Shown: positions 15,401 to 26,340, counted from the stretch's first letter. The stretch: DNA of 64,000 nt from Meta bourneti (GCA_933210815.1 OW119924.1:99711750-99775749); one strand, 5' to 3'. The notes: generated by a model not told the origin, from the letters alone. A program made the numbers and translations.

Positions 15401-18400
15401 TTGAAAAATACTGTAGTAGTGCAATTCCCAAGGAGAAATTGGTGGTTTTTATTTATAAGTAATTAAATATATTAACAGAATTGTAAATTAAAGAGGTTTC
15501 TTTTTCTTAAAATACTATGATAATCCACGATTTTTGAACTCAATAATGTCCCAAAGTGATAGATCCTCCTTCAATTACAAAAAGGGTTAAACATATACAA
15601 ATATTTTAGTATCCAATATAGTTGCCCTTCTAATTGATGATTTTAAACAGATATGCTGACGTAGTGTACACAAATTTATTATTGTTCTATAAAGATTTCT
15701 TCTCATTAGTTAATATTGTCTTATATAAGTACAACTGTTACAATGACAACTATCTGTAAAGTGATCAGGCTCTGACACTCTAAATGTTTCCCAACATATT
15801 TACATCAGAGCAGTCCACCATAGGAACCTAAGCTAAAAATCACTTCCAAGTAGGATAGCGCCATGTTTGAAACCATTATCCCATCAAAATTGTTGCTTTA
15901 AAGGGTTCAAAATGTTAATGTAAGGAAAGTAGTAAAGGAAGAGTTGATAACTTTTAGCAGTCATTATAGTTGTAAAGGCCAGTATTGCTTTCCCAACGTT
16001 ACTAAAAGCTCCACATCAACTTTTTGACTCTGAGAAGATCACATCATTCTTCTGAAAATCATGAAATAACATTTCCAACTGTGTGATCCTTCAAAATGAA
16101 CTTTCTCTGGTCATTTCATGCATCTCTTTTTCAATTATATGTCCTGACAATGATTACTTTAACCTTTTCTCCTTGTGCCTCTTGGGGAGCCAACCTGCAC
16201 AGGTTCGATTTCTCCCTGGGTGTATTTCTCTCTTTTGTATCAGTAAAATTTTCCTTCTGTGTGTGTATGTCTATTGCTTGACATTGTCTGCTGTTTGGCA
16301 TAGCATTGTCAAATATAGACCCTGTGCCCATAAAACAATTATATATATAATAATAAACAATCAAACTTACAAAATATTAAAAATCAAACATACAAAACAT
16401 TAAAACGTAAAGTAGCAGAAATGCAGGCCAGCAAAAGGTCAAAAATGCAGACAAGCAAAAAGCCAAATGACTAAAAAGCCAAAATACCAGGGTATAAAAA
16501 TAGTCAAACAGAAGCCAGAAAGCAGAACTGTCCATGTATGCGCTCTGAAGCTGCAGATATAATATGGATAGCAATATAATTCAATATTACAAAGCAAAGA
16601 GAAATTTAGGAATGTAAGAATACCAAGAAAATTTCTAAAAAAATGAAGAAGTGTTGGTGGGTCAGGGCATCATCAGGGAGGAGCCTAACCCAGTCAACAC
16701 AGTATGGTATTTTCTGCATGTGAGCAGCAGTTCATCAAAAGTAACCCACACACCCCTCCAAACACCATAAGCAGAAAGGCTAAATTAGAAAATCAAAACT
16801 GGGAACATCCAGGGACACACACCAAAGATAAGTACAGTACAAAACTAGAAGATAATACAAATTTACTCACATTAATAAACCTCAGCTCAACAACAACCCG
16901 CCGCAACCTACATGAGGACCGCCAGCAAATGCCATTCATAGAGCCCAAAAATCACCCTGATACAGTCGTCGATACCCGAGCCGTCGGTGTATATATCGAA
17001 GTCAGAATTTGGAATAGTGGGTGGAAACTTTTGAATAATGGTCTTCGAGTTTACCGTTAGCGTTTGTCTATTATAATCAATGTCTACCAGCGACAGCTGC
17101 AACTCGGGATTGGGTTGCCGCTTTCTGATATATTTTTTATAGAGTGACAGCAAAGTCAGGTGGAGCGGGGGATCCCACAAATAACATTGAGGGAGTCAGT
17201 GGTGGAGGTCTTATAGGCTCCAGAGATTTTCAAAAGATATGTCCTTTGAATTGTGAACAATCTCTGGGCCTGGAGTTTTCTCAAATGACCACCCCAAACC
17301 CCAGCTCCAAGTTTGGAGTGGTCATTTGACAAAACTCCAGGCCCAGAGATTGTTCACAATTCAAAGGTTATTGTAAAACCTTCTAAACTTCTTCTTTGGA
17401 ATAACCTAAAGGTTATTCCAAAAGTTATTGTTAAACCTTACGAGTACTCGAGCAATGCATCCACAGAATCGAACCTGAAAGGAGGACTTTTCCTTTACAT
17501 CATGATAATGTAAGGACACATTGCAGTGAACAAACAATGGAAACTGAAAAACCTGAAATTCACTCTTGTTCCACACCCTTCTTACAGCCCAGATTTTGCA
17601 TGGCCCAACATCTGGTTCCCAAAATTGAGATTCCCAAAGGCCGCAGTAGCCCTGTTGGAAGAGTAACGCATTAGCAACTGGAGGATTGCGTGTTCAAATC
17701 CAACCAAAGACCGTCGTGTACAAAGAGGGGCTGGTGCATGTTAAATCTGTTGAAGCCTCAAATGTCCTTACATTGGCATGTTGTGGAAGTTTGGAGAGTG
17801 GAGTGCCAGCTCAGGTTTGACCTCGTCATGACCGTGGTTCAAAATTACGTGGTGTTGTGCTTAGATCTTTCCCTTCAGGTTTGATTCCAGACCGTCGCCA
17901 ATAGCCCGTTGTGTTGCTCCAATGTGACATTAATTAAAATGCCTACCTACCAAAATTGAGAGATGTTGAAAAGTCAACATTTTTCATATGATGTTGAAGT
18001 TGCTCAAATGATTTAAAGCAAGACAAATTTTCTTCCATGGCCAGAATGAAAATGTGGCCAGTACGTTTGGAAAAATGGAGCAGTAAATAGTGCAAAGTTG
18101 AAAAATAAGGCTCTAATACTTACGGGAAATAAGTTTCCTTTGTTTTGATACAACTTTCATTATTTTATTTTGCCAGAAACTAATTTTGCACAATTGTACC
18201 TATGTATCAATTAACTCGTAATTTTATTTAGTTTGCTTTGAAAAGTTGAATAATTCTTTCCCCTTATGTTAAACGTTTTATATAGGCTAGAGGATATATA
18301 TTGAAATTATAAATTCTTGTGACTGTTAAATGCAATATATTTTATTAGTAAGATTATCACTGTTTCTCCTTGATCAGATTTGCAATCCAAATCTTTATTC

Positions 18401-21400
18401 TAATTATATTCTCAATCAACATTTTTATGAATTAGAAAATATGAAAGTCAGTCTATCATAAAATGTGTTTTCAGGCAGCAGAGAAGAGGTTAGTTTCCTT
18501 GGGTGCCCTACAAGACCTACAGAAAGGAGAAAGTTATAAAGAATTAATGAAATGTAAGTCAAATAATAAGGTATAGTTTATTATCCGGTTGGTGGGTATG
18601 CAACTCAACTCCTGATCAGAAATCTTGCTTGTATTTCTAAATTAATGAAAAGTGCTGGTATAAGGACGCAAAAAAGTTGACTTATACCGCTTGTGCACAG
18701 CTGTTCAAGCAGTCAGATTAGGGACCGTATACGCAATGCTAAAAAGCCTTTTTTTTTCGGTTAGAAAGTGCAACATTGTGCAAAGTAATGTAGTATTGTA
18801 ACTGCAGATGAAAATCGCACTGAATAATAGTAGACAATGTAATCTTCAATAAAAATAGTGTAGAAAAAATGGTTTAAATAAAAATAAAAGGAAATTTACA
18901 ACGCATGTTCAAAATGTTTTCCATCTGCAGCAATGCAGAACTTCGCTCTTCATTTTTGGCCATCGTTCTAAATTAGATATGGCAACCTTAAAATGGAAAC
19001 TCTTGTATCTCCGTTACTATTCAACCTACAGAAATATGGTTTTTTACTAACGGTAGGGATACAGGTAAGGAACATTTTTGCTATCTCGGATTTTTATCTA
19101 GAGGGGTGGTATACAAATTAAAAACTGTATCCGCTTAAATTGTTATCAAGTGATAATTTTATTCACATATCTTAATTACCTACCTTATTTGGTGCACTTT
19201 TGCAATTTACATTGCCTACCTATCTCCAAATGGTAAAAAGATAAATTGCGGAACAACCTTTTTGGGATACCCTGTATATTACAGGCACAATTAGTCTAAT
19301 CAGTTTGACAATTGGTTATGATCACAATTAGATGTAGGATGGCATTAAACATATTTTAAATGCATATCAAATCATATTTCCAATTATATTTTAGGGGAGT
19401 TTTCTGCTAAAGTTACACCTCTGGGAAAAGCTATGGCTCGTTTCCCCCTGAGTCCTCGATATGCTAAAATGTTATTGTTATCTTACAAGCACGATTGCAT
19501 TCCTCATATTGTGGCTATTGTTTGTGCACTGACTGTTCCAGAACTTTTCATCACTTCTACAACTACAATTGAAACTGAAGATGTAAGTTTATTTTTATTT
19601 TAAACTTTTTTTAAATGAAGTACGATTTTCTTTACTTGAAATATGTATAAAATTAACCTAAAATATAAAAAGATTGTCAATGTTTATATAATGGTAAAGT
19701 GATTGTATAAAACTGATGTTTAAAATACAGTATAAACTTTTTTGTTTCATGCAGGCTGAAGAAGTGAAGGTAGTACAGGAGGGTGTGAAAAAGATTGGGA
19801 CTGGAACCGTATGTATACTGATTTTCTTATCTGTTTTGCGATTTTATGGAGAATTTTGTCAGGTTCTAACAAAATATGCTTTTTTCCAGGGAAACTCTTT
19901 GCGACTGGGTGATGTCATGTTATTTCTTCGGGCAGCTGCATTATTTGGAGAATCTAAACATGGTGTTAAGTTTTGCCTTAAATATGGCATCCGATATAAA
20001 GCCATGGCTGAAATTAAAAAAATGTGGTTTCAGCTAGTGAAAGAAAGTAAGACAGCATTTGCTCTGTAAAGGTTTTAAAAAATGAGCTATTTTAAATAAA
20101 GCTAAAAGTAATACAAAATGTATTGAAATACTAAATTATCCCTTTTAACAAAATTTAAAATTTTGCTGCTAAATTGTCTTAACCAAAATATACAAACAGC
20201 ATTTAAAGAAGCTAATAAATATGTAGTTATATTTAAAAGTTGTGAAATTTAATGGACATAGTTTTTGTTTAAAGCCTTGTTTTCCTGGTGAATTATAACA
20301 AAATGTTAATAAAGTAGAAATTTATACTTTTAGAGTGTAAATTATGAAGTATATTAACACAAAAACTAAAATAGTCTTCATTCTTATGAGATTAGTTACC
20401 ACCAATATTTGATACTTGCCTTTAGATTTTTATATCAGTAATTTAAATATCAATGAGTTAAAAACTCTTTTAGTACATTTTATTTCGAGAAAGAATTTTA
20501 TTTTTAGTAAAATTTATTTTTACTTAAACAATTATATTTAAAGTCATTTGATGAAATCACAATTATTTGTTTGAAGAGTTTAAACTTTAAATAAATTCTA
20601 CTTGAATTTTTGTATTAACAGTGAATCGAGCATTCCCTGATTGTTCGACACCTGTTCTTATGCAGTTGAACCCTCCAGATGATGGCAAGATTGAAAAAAT
20701 TAGAAAAGTTGTGTCAGCTTGCTTAATAGATCATGTTGCTAGGTATGAAATTTTGATTCCTTAAAAATACTCAAAAGAAAAAATACTATTTATATTTTTT
20801 ATACAGAAAATGTATCATTTATGTAGCATTGAATTTATTTAATCGAAAACTGTTTAAAATTTAATGCTTGAATGTTTTAATTTGTTGTAAAACTATATTG
20901 TCTGACTCCCTTGGGAGAAAGTAGTTGAGCCACATGGTTTTGAATGAGTATTAGTTAAATTAAGAATGGTGGTAGCGTATGCAAATTCTTCTCGCAATTG
21001 GTCTTATTTGCTTATGGGCAGTCTTCTAATGCACTTTCATGCCTATTCAAAAATCCTGACCCAAGGTCAATTGAATTCTCGTTGGAGCCACATTATAGAG
21101 GCTCAGCTCATTTTACCTCTCCTAAGAGAACTTGGAGAGTTGTAAAAACGTTTAGTTTAATCATTCTTTTAAGTAATCAAAAAATTTTGTCTTCTATATT
21201 TTAAGGAAATTGCCAAGAGAAGAAACAAAAGACGAGAAGAGTCTGAAAAATGCTTATAAAGTAAGATTTTGATCTATGATTTTTGCCGTTGTTTTACTAG
21301 CTGTTGTGTCATTTGTTAAATTTGAAAAATAAAAGTTACATAAATCTTGCATGTTTATTAAATTTGGTTTTAGGATTTTTATGAATTAATTGTATTATAT

Positions 21401-24400
21401 TCTGATCTACTTTAGGACATTGAACAATTAGTTTCCCAGAAAGAATATAGAACGCTTCACTATTCATTGAATGTTTTCTTTTTATAGTTAAGATAAACTT
21501 GCATATAAGTTTAGAATAAGAATCCTATTAGTAGATATGTTCATTTGTTTTTATTTTCTTACATTCAAAACATATTTTTCAATTAGTGCTTGGATTGTGA
21601 AGACCCTGTGTTCATTCACCCATCTTCCACTCTTTTTGAACGACTTCCTGAATATGTTGTATACAATGAAATTGTGAAAACATCAAAGTTTTATATGAAA
21701 GGTATTTTTTATTATATATGTATTTATTAAGGTTTTAAACCAATTGGTCTTTGTTTTAAAAATTGTAAATAAAGTTCAAATCTATTTCATATTCAAACGA
21801 CTTTTAAGTTTATAGTGCAGACATGATGCCTCAGGTTTCATTCGCACATTGCAAAATCTGTAATTACATGTAAAGTTTTGCTCTCTATCACTAGGAGTTG
21901 TAATATACATTGTTAACTATCTAGTTTTAATGGATGTGTGCAATAAAATTTGTGTCAATTGTTTTACATGGATGATTTGTCTTTTTTTTTAATACATTTG
22001 TATTTTTTCAGGCGTTGTAGAAATAGAAGCTGAGTGGCTACCTGCATTTTCACCCAACCTCTGCAAATTTTCGGCACCACGTGAGGATCCACCTCCTTCG
22101 TACGACAGTAAAATAGATAAGATCTATTGTGCCATGGGTGGAACCTTTGGTTAGCATATTATCTTGATTTGACTTTTTTTAATACTATATTTTATGTTAC
22201 ACCTGTCCCTCGATTTGCACGGTACTCGGTTTCGCTTTTACGCAGTTTCTAAATTTTATAAATTAAAAAAAATATTTGTATTATTTGAGTGTTTTACATT
22301 GAACGCACTCATTAATTATCTGCACAGACGTCACAAGTGCATTGTGTCACGTTGCTTTTAGCATTGGTGTCATTAAAGTAGATTTTGTTTCATTTCCATA
22401 CTGTCATTCCTAGTGTCTTGTTGTACACGATTTGTCGTGAAACGCATCTACCGTGTAAATCGAGGGATAGGTGTATATGTAAAGACAAGAACTGGAGGTT
22501 TTTAGAAAAACTAAGGAAAAGGGGAAATAGGTTACATGTATAACTATAAATCATCAGCTCTACACTCCCTAAGCTTTACGCACTCTAGAAGAAATTTAAC
22601 CTCCATGCAGAGAAAACATAACTGACTGGACAATCAGTCTACTTTCCCTAATCTAGAAAAGCTAAAAAACTCAAACCTTGATAATTGTAACTTAAGTCTG
22701 GTTCACTTGTAAGCCAAAAGTGTTAAATAGTGCTTGGTTTGATAATTTTCAGAAATGAAAAGTAAATATTTAATCTGATTTCTCAGGTATTTAAAAATAA
22801 ATATTGTAATTGAGCTTTTGTCCTTGAAATTTGAAATGTGTCTACAAATTTATTTTATTGATTAGTTAATAAAATTTAATTCCTTCAATATCAACTTGAA
22901 TTCATGGATACTTATTTGTTGAGCTTATTGAATGATTTGATTTTAATGATTTAATTAATGTTTGAAATTCAATATACATTGCTGGCCACCGTAAATGCAA
23001 CACCCTGAAGGAAGCATGCAAATAATATGAAATTTACAACATGCGTTAGCGGAGGTGAGATATGCAAATGATTAGAATTTCAGCGCAGACGCACATCACG
23101 CGTGCCTGTGGCGCCACTTCAAAGCGCTATTTAAGGCTTGGAGATTTCGACGATTTCAAGTACGGCAATTGTGTTTTTCTTGTGGTTTTTTAAAAAAAAC
23201 GGTCAATTATGCCTCGTAGAAAACAGCGATCATCTTTTGATCAAGTATCCGAGTTCGACAGAGGAAGGATAGTGGCCTACCGAGATTGTGGATTATCTTT
23301 CAGGGAAATCGGTAGTCGTGTTGGATGAAACCAAACAACTGTAATGCGGATATGTGATCGTTGGATGCAGGAGGGTACGACGGACCGACGTGTTCGATCG
23401 CATCCACCTCAGTGCACCACTTCACGTGATGACAGGCATATTGTGCGTATGGCAGTGACGGATCGCTCAGCCACATCACGAACCATAGCACAGCACATTC
23501 AGTCTGTACCGCATCATCCAGTGTCTGCGCGTACCATTCGACGCCGTTTACAGCAGAGTGGTCTGTCCGCAAGACGTCCATTGCTTCGTCTACCCTTGAC
23601 GCAGAACCACAGACGTTTCCGCCGCCAATGGTGCGATAAAAGAAGGATGTGGACGGCAGAATGGAATGAAATTGTCTTTACTGACGAGTCACGCTTCTGT
23701 CTGCAATACCACGATGGTCAGATTCGAGTCTGGAGACACCGTGGAGAGAGGATGCTGAACAGCTGCGTTATGCACCGCCACACTGGTCCTGCACCGGGTA
23801 TTATGGTATGGGGCGGTATTGGATATCACTCTCGCACTCCTCTAGTACGCATTGCCGGTACTTTAAACAGCCAGCGCTACATCTCCGAGGTGTTGGAGCC
23901 AGTTGTCCTTCCCTACCTTCAGGGCTTGCCCACAGCCATATTTCAACAGGATAATGCGCGACCACACGTGGCACGCATTGTCCAAGGGTTCTTCGTCAAT
24001 CACCAGATTGAATTGCTTCCCTGGCCAGCTCGCTCTCCGGATCTTTCGCCGATAGAAAACATGTGGTCCATGATTGCTCAACGTTTGACCCAGAATACAT
24101 CCCCAGCTGCCACACCAGATCAACTTTGGCAACGTGTGGAAGCTGCTTGGTCTGCTGTACCCCAAGAACACATCCAAAGTCTCTTTGAATCAATGCCGAG
24201 GCGTGTGGCAGCGGTGATCTCCAACAATGGCGGCTACTCTGGCTACTGATTTTGGCAGGAACCACACTTCACAGAAGTCTATAAATTTAATCATTTGATA
24301 CTTGGTCAACATGTTATCTACAAAATAAATTTTGTTGTGATATCTCTTGTCTTTCTTGGTGTTGCAATTTGGGTGGCCAGCAGTGTACATTGAAGTGTCG

Positions 24401-26340
24401 TTTCTAATTTTAAAGGTCCTGTTATTTTTTCAAAATGTGTTTGTTTTTACTCAGGTCGCTGGCAGTGGGAGATCCCAGTTATCAGTAGGGAAATGCCCAA
24501 GAGTCTTCTGAAATACAGTTGGTTTTGTTACTTTTTCTTGGATGGACAAGTGTGTGCTTTCATCAAGACTTATAAGACGGACTTACTTTCGATTCCATCT
24601 GTCATGCTTAAATCATGGGCTAAGTGAGTAAAAAATTTCCACTTGGGATGATTTCAAATGCCAGATTTGACATGGCATTTTTAACCTTCTGGCTTTCCAA
24701 TACCTCTGAATTTTATATTTTAAGTGCATTGCACATGTCCAGGTAGTCAGAATTCATAATCTGGTTTAGGGTAACGAATTTCGACAGAAATTTAAAAAAG
24801 TATACCAAACTTTAAAATGTTTTTTCTTTAATCAATAGAGCAGGTGATTTTATATTCTGTTTTGTTGAGTACCAGGAGCATCAATAAGAGCTTGCTCAGT
24901 GTTGTGAAGGGTTTGTCTAATTGCAACAAACCGAACTTTTCAGACAAGATGTCCATAAAGGAGTTACTTCAATCCTGGTGGCAAGTTATTTAAAGACTGA
25001 CTGATGCCAAACAGAACAAATAAAAATAAATAACAAGAAAAAGTCTGAATTCATTCAGTCCCTTGCTTCCCAGTTTCCATTGAACTTGAATAGAGAACAG
25101 GACATCATAGCCATTGTCCTTAAAATGAAATAGACGCAGCAAGTGCCCGCAGCTTCATGTTATTTCTTCCAGTTGCTCGGTTTGAAGATCTGTCACATGG
25201 TTGTGGGTAAAAGCATGAATCCAAAATTATTGATTGGTTAGTGATTATCCACCGTGATAAAAACATTAGCCTGCGCTTCCATAGCCAATCGGCTAAGTCA
25301 GTTTGTGATTTACCCTTCAAAGATCTTACGACAGCGACTCCGCTCACATGATCCGTCTAATTCATTTTAACGTCGATGATCATAGCAGGTGTGCACAGTT
25401 CATATCCTCTTGAAGATGGCAGAAGAGCTTACAAAAAGGATGGTTCAGTAGAGATCGATAGACATGCGATGCAGGTGTTGAGCTAGGCAGTTGTGACCAG
25501 TAGCAAGGCGAAATTCAGTTAATGCTCTTCCTTGGCCAATCAGTAAGGTCTGATGTTGTTTCACCATATTTTCATAAATTCCTCTCCAAAGTTCTTTGTG
25601 AAAATATTGAGTTATTTTAATTATTGATTTGATAGTATGATTATGGATCTCAGCATTTGATGTCTGAGAAATCTCTGCCCTTTTTATGGTCAGCAGTGAC
25701 TAGATATCCTCTGCAGAACCTCTTTATAATAGTCATAAGATTTTTAGATTGGCATTTTTCAATGGCTGCTGAAAGAGGAGCTTTGGAGTCGATTCAATGT
25801 CTTTTGAAAGGCTTTTTGTACCCCTTGAATATGAGTCATAGCTTTGGTTTTTTTACTGCTTATTTGCAGACTGCTTCCTCGAACTCGTTATTTGCTGCAA
25901 GCTGTGATATCAAAAGAAGTGGACTCAAGAGAATCACTGAAAATGGCATGGGAACAAGATCCAAAATGTAAATATATTTTTGATTGTTTCTTATCTGCAT
26001 TATATATATCTCATGAATTAACACCAGCACATGCCCTTGGTTTTATTAAAAATGGCCATTGAAGTGCAAGTGAAAATGGCCAAAATACTACCAGAAATAA
26101 ATCTCTAAATACATTGAAAATATTTCACTATATTTTAAATTAAGACAGATTTTGCTGAAAGATGGAAAGAGTCAATGATTTAGTTATAATGAAAATGTAC
26201 AACTTTTAGTTTTCTTTATAACTAATAGAAAATTTTTAAAGCATTTGTTTTCATTTGCAGTTTTACTTCGAGAATTCAGGGAATGGTTGCCAGTGGAAAA
26301 ACACTTAGAAGTAGAATTGAAGTGGCCTCCAAAGCTGTGA
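446..26340 (+). CDS. DHX37: DEAH-box RNA helicase DHX37 (5'-partial, 25 exons)
   Basis: Nucleolar RNA helicase of the small-subunit processome; the family (yeast Dhr1, fly kurz) helps release U3 snoRNA from pre-rRNA. Exons seen: 446-634, 1332-1432, 4353-4752, 6823-6971, 8000-8186, 8295-8408, 8536-8637, 8725-8805, 10076-10326, 11499-11664, 12055-12162, 13150-13277, 14303-14399, 14503-14568, 18475-18553, 19395-19582, 19755-19808, 19890-20046, 20622-20742, 21206-21260, 21587-21701, 22012-22149, 24455-24623, 25870-25967, 26261-26340 (TGA). All junctions are GT-AG with matching phase; total 3,393 nt. Exon 1 encodes a Lys-rich LSKKQRKKLEK segment typical of the family N terminus; exon 3 is acidic and Ser-rich. 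Helicase motifs: GETGSGKTTQ (Walker A, exon 4), TEPRR (Ia, exon 5), DEAH (II, exon 6), MSAT (III, exon 7), QRAGRCGR (VI, exon 12). Exons 9-10 carry the basic/acidic insertion between RecA domains; later exons cover the HA2/OB and family-specific C-terminal regions. The 1,130 codons fit the usual length of about 1,150; the first exon(s) lie upstream of the window. Confidence 0.96.
1850..3105. mobile_element. Putative AT-rich DNA transposon with GATTTAAATC-type inverted ends
   Basis: Both ends are built of repeated GATTTAAATC-like palindromic words (about 1875-1960 and 3018-3092) in inverted orientation, bounded by TTTAAAAACGGTATG on the left and CATAACCTGTTTAAA on the right, which are approximate reverse complements. 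No coding capacity was recognised. The element is interrupted by a SINE-1 copy. Boundaries are approximate and no target duplication was fixed; an old hAT or piggyBac-like non-autonomous element are both possible. Confidence 0.4.
2254..2537 (+). mobile_element. SINE-1 copy a (tRNA-derived SINE)
   Basis: The tRNA-like head has an A-box-like GGTGGCCCGGTTGG near 2262 and a B-box-like GAGTTCGAATCC at 2307-2318, followed by a unique body shared with four other copies in this window. It is flanked by 14-bp target duplications, CCCATTTGGTCCTC at 2240-2253 and CCCATTTGGTTCTC at 2538-2551 (one mismatch), as expected for LINE-driven retroposition. This is the best-preserved copy and can serve as the family reference. 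Confidence 0.9.
5030..5262 (+). mobile_element. SINE-2 copy a (tRNA-derived SINE)
   Basis: The head resembles a tRNA, with an A-box-like TGGCTCAGTAGG and a B-box-like GGTTTGATTCC, then a body with CTCCCTGGGTGTATTTCTCTC and a tail GCATGGCCAAATATGGCC followed by CCATAAAACTCC. The same head-body-tail order recurs at 53105-53328. It lies in DHX37 intron 3. A weak duplication (CTGTACAC / CTATACAC) may flank it. Confidence 0.8.
5439..5505 (-). mobile_element. SINE-2 tail fragment
   Basis: On the minus strand it carries the SINE-2 3' words GCATGGCCAAATATGGCC and ACCATAAAA in the same order as complete copies, preceded by a CTTGTGTTT segment. The head and body are missing, so it is a truncated copy. 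Confidence 0.6.
5506..6822 (+). other. DHX37 intron 3, distal part
   Basis: AT-rich intronic sequence with no recognised gene or repeat. The exon 4 acceptor at 6821-6822 follows a short pyrimidine tract. Confidence 0.5.
7145..7858 (+). mobile_element. Putative RTE-like LINE 3' fragment with an internal duplicated module
   Basis: Begins with TAGCTGAATTACCCGGCATT, a motif class common at ends of arthropod repeats, and finishes with GCCTTATATGTATAGATTTG, resembling the TATATAGAT tails of RTE elements. A phrase of the type ACCAAATTT(A/G)GTGT(G/A)(A/G)ATTGGTC, typical of RTE 3' regions, occurs twice, at about 7313 and 7771. The surrounding approximately 110-bp module (7228-7340 and 7686-7800) is repeated in direct orientation. 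It lies in DHX37 intron 4. Family assignment is by resemblance only. Confidence 0.45.
8806..10075 (+). other. DHX37 intron 8
   Basis: AT-rich intron of 1.27 kb with no gene, repeat family or RNA gene that I can support. Confidence 0.6.
10327..14302 (+). other. DHX37 introns 9-12 (non-exonic parts)
   Basis: Introns 10327-11498, 11665-12054, 12163-13149 and 13278-14302. They are AT-rich without recognised elements, apart from a (TA)n run at 12893-12911 and a small inverted repeat around 13889-13915 (ACTTATTGGTACA and its near complement). Confidence 0.5.
12893..12911. repeat. (TA)n microsatellite
   Basis: About nine consecutive TA units in DHX37 intron 11. Confidence 0.8.
14569..16160 (+). 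other. DHX37 intron 14, proximal part
   Basis: No gene or classified repeat recognised. Base composition is a little less AT-rich from about 14950 to 16080, which may reflect an old unclassified repeat. Confidence 0.4.
16165..16342 (+). mobile_element. SINE-2 copy b, 5'-truncated
   Basis: Carries the B-box-like GGTTCGATTTC followed by CTCCCTGGGTGTATTTCTCTC, the GTGTGTATGTC segment and a diverged tail (CATTGTCAAATATAGACC, CCCATAAAAC). The A-box part is diverged or missing. It lies in DHX37 intron 14. Confidence 0.7.
16908..17180 (-). pseudogene. Non-LTR retrotransposon RNase H-domain fragment
   Basis: The minus strand has an open stretch of about 90 codons whose middle reads FDIYTDGSGIDD; YTDGS (plus-strand 16977-16991) is the hallmark of the first catalytic aspartate of RNase H domains in jockey/I-type LINE polyproteins. 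Upstream residues (LYKKYIRKRQPNPELQLS and a PPTIPNS linker) fit the region between reverse transcriptase and RNase H in such elements. The other catalytic motifs are missing after it, so this is a short dead piece. It lies antisense within DHX37 intron 14. Confidence 0.6.
17243..17367. repeat. 48-bp near-perfect inverted repeat (hairpin)
   Basis: Arms 17243-17290 and 17320-17367 are reverse complements at 47 of 48 positions, separated by a 29-nt spacer that itself contains a partly complementary TCCAAG/TTTGGA pair. A second, perfect hairpin follows at 17398-17419: GGAATAACC, TAAA loop, GGTTATTCC. Transcribed, the long stem would sit inside the DHX37 pre-mRNA intron. Origin is unclear. Confidence 0.9.
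17631..17949 (+). mobile_element. SINE-1 copy b
   Basis: Same head and body as the reference copy at 2254, with extra internal sequence (CTTAGATCTTTCCCTTC) that is also seen in the copy at 56885 and is missing from the copy at 2254. Flanked by the 12-bp duplication CCAAAATTGAGA at 17619-17630 and 17950-17961, an exact match. It lies in DHX37 intron 14. Confidence 0.88.
18660..19282. mobile_element. Putative unclassified DNA-transposon remnant
   Basis: Sequence unlike the surrounding intron, ending at about 19262-19279 in GGGATACCCTGTATATT, a word often seen at the ends of arthropod transposons. I could not find the matching opposite terminus or a coding remnant, so both limits and class are uncertain. 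Confidence 0.3.
22200..22473. mobile_element. 274-bp MITE with TA duplication, pogo/Tigger-like ends
   Basis: Termini CACCTGTCCCTCGATTTGCA and, on the opposite strand, CACCTATCCCTCGATTTACA are inverted repeats of about 25 bp with few mismatches. TA dinucleotides at 22198-22199 and 22474-22475 flank the element as a Tc1/mariner/pogo-type target duplication. There is no open reading frame, so it is non-autonomous. It lies in DHX37 intron 22. Confidence 0.8.
22977..24385 (+). mobile_element. Tc1-like element, 1,409 bp, almost intact
   Basis: Ends CATTGCTGGCCACC and, inverted, CACTGCTGGCCACC form terminal repeats (27 bp or more with mismatches, including TGCAACACC further in). TA at 22975-22976 and 24386-24387 is the target duplication. 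The interior is much richer in G+C than the host intron and encodes one transposase in the same direction as DHX37. Location: DHX37 intron 22, about 500 bp downstream of a MITE. Confidence 0.95.
23209..24249 (+). pseudogene. Tc1-like DD34E transposase, one internal stop
   Basis: Reading from the ATG at 23209 gives 346 codons, the usual Tc1 length, interrupted only by TGA at 23326-23328 (codon 40), where an arginine codon CGA is the likely ancestral state. The N-terminal part is a paired-like helix-turn-helix DNA-binding region (residues about 1-110, with the GRIVAYRDCGLSFREIG pattern). The catalytic triad is complete: D159 in FTDESRF, D248 in QQDNARPH and E283 in SPIENMW, with 34 residues between the last two (DD34E). 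The part after the stop is open from an ATG at 23344, but a protein starting there would lose the first DNA-binding helix. Apart from this stop it looks recent. Confidence 0.93.
24624..25869 (+). other. DHX37 intron 23
   Basis: No recognised gene. The part from about 25110 to 25520 is richer in G+C than its surroundings and may be an old repeat, but I could not assign it. Confidence 0.4.

Noticed and set aside
16704..17060. Plus-strand 118-codon open frame
   Set aside because: It is the opposite strand of the LINE RNase H fragment and has no domain of its own.
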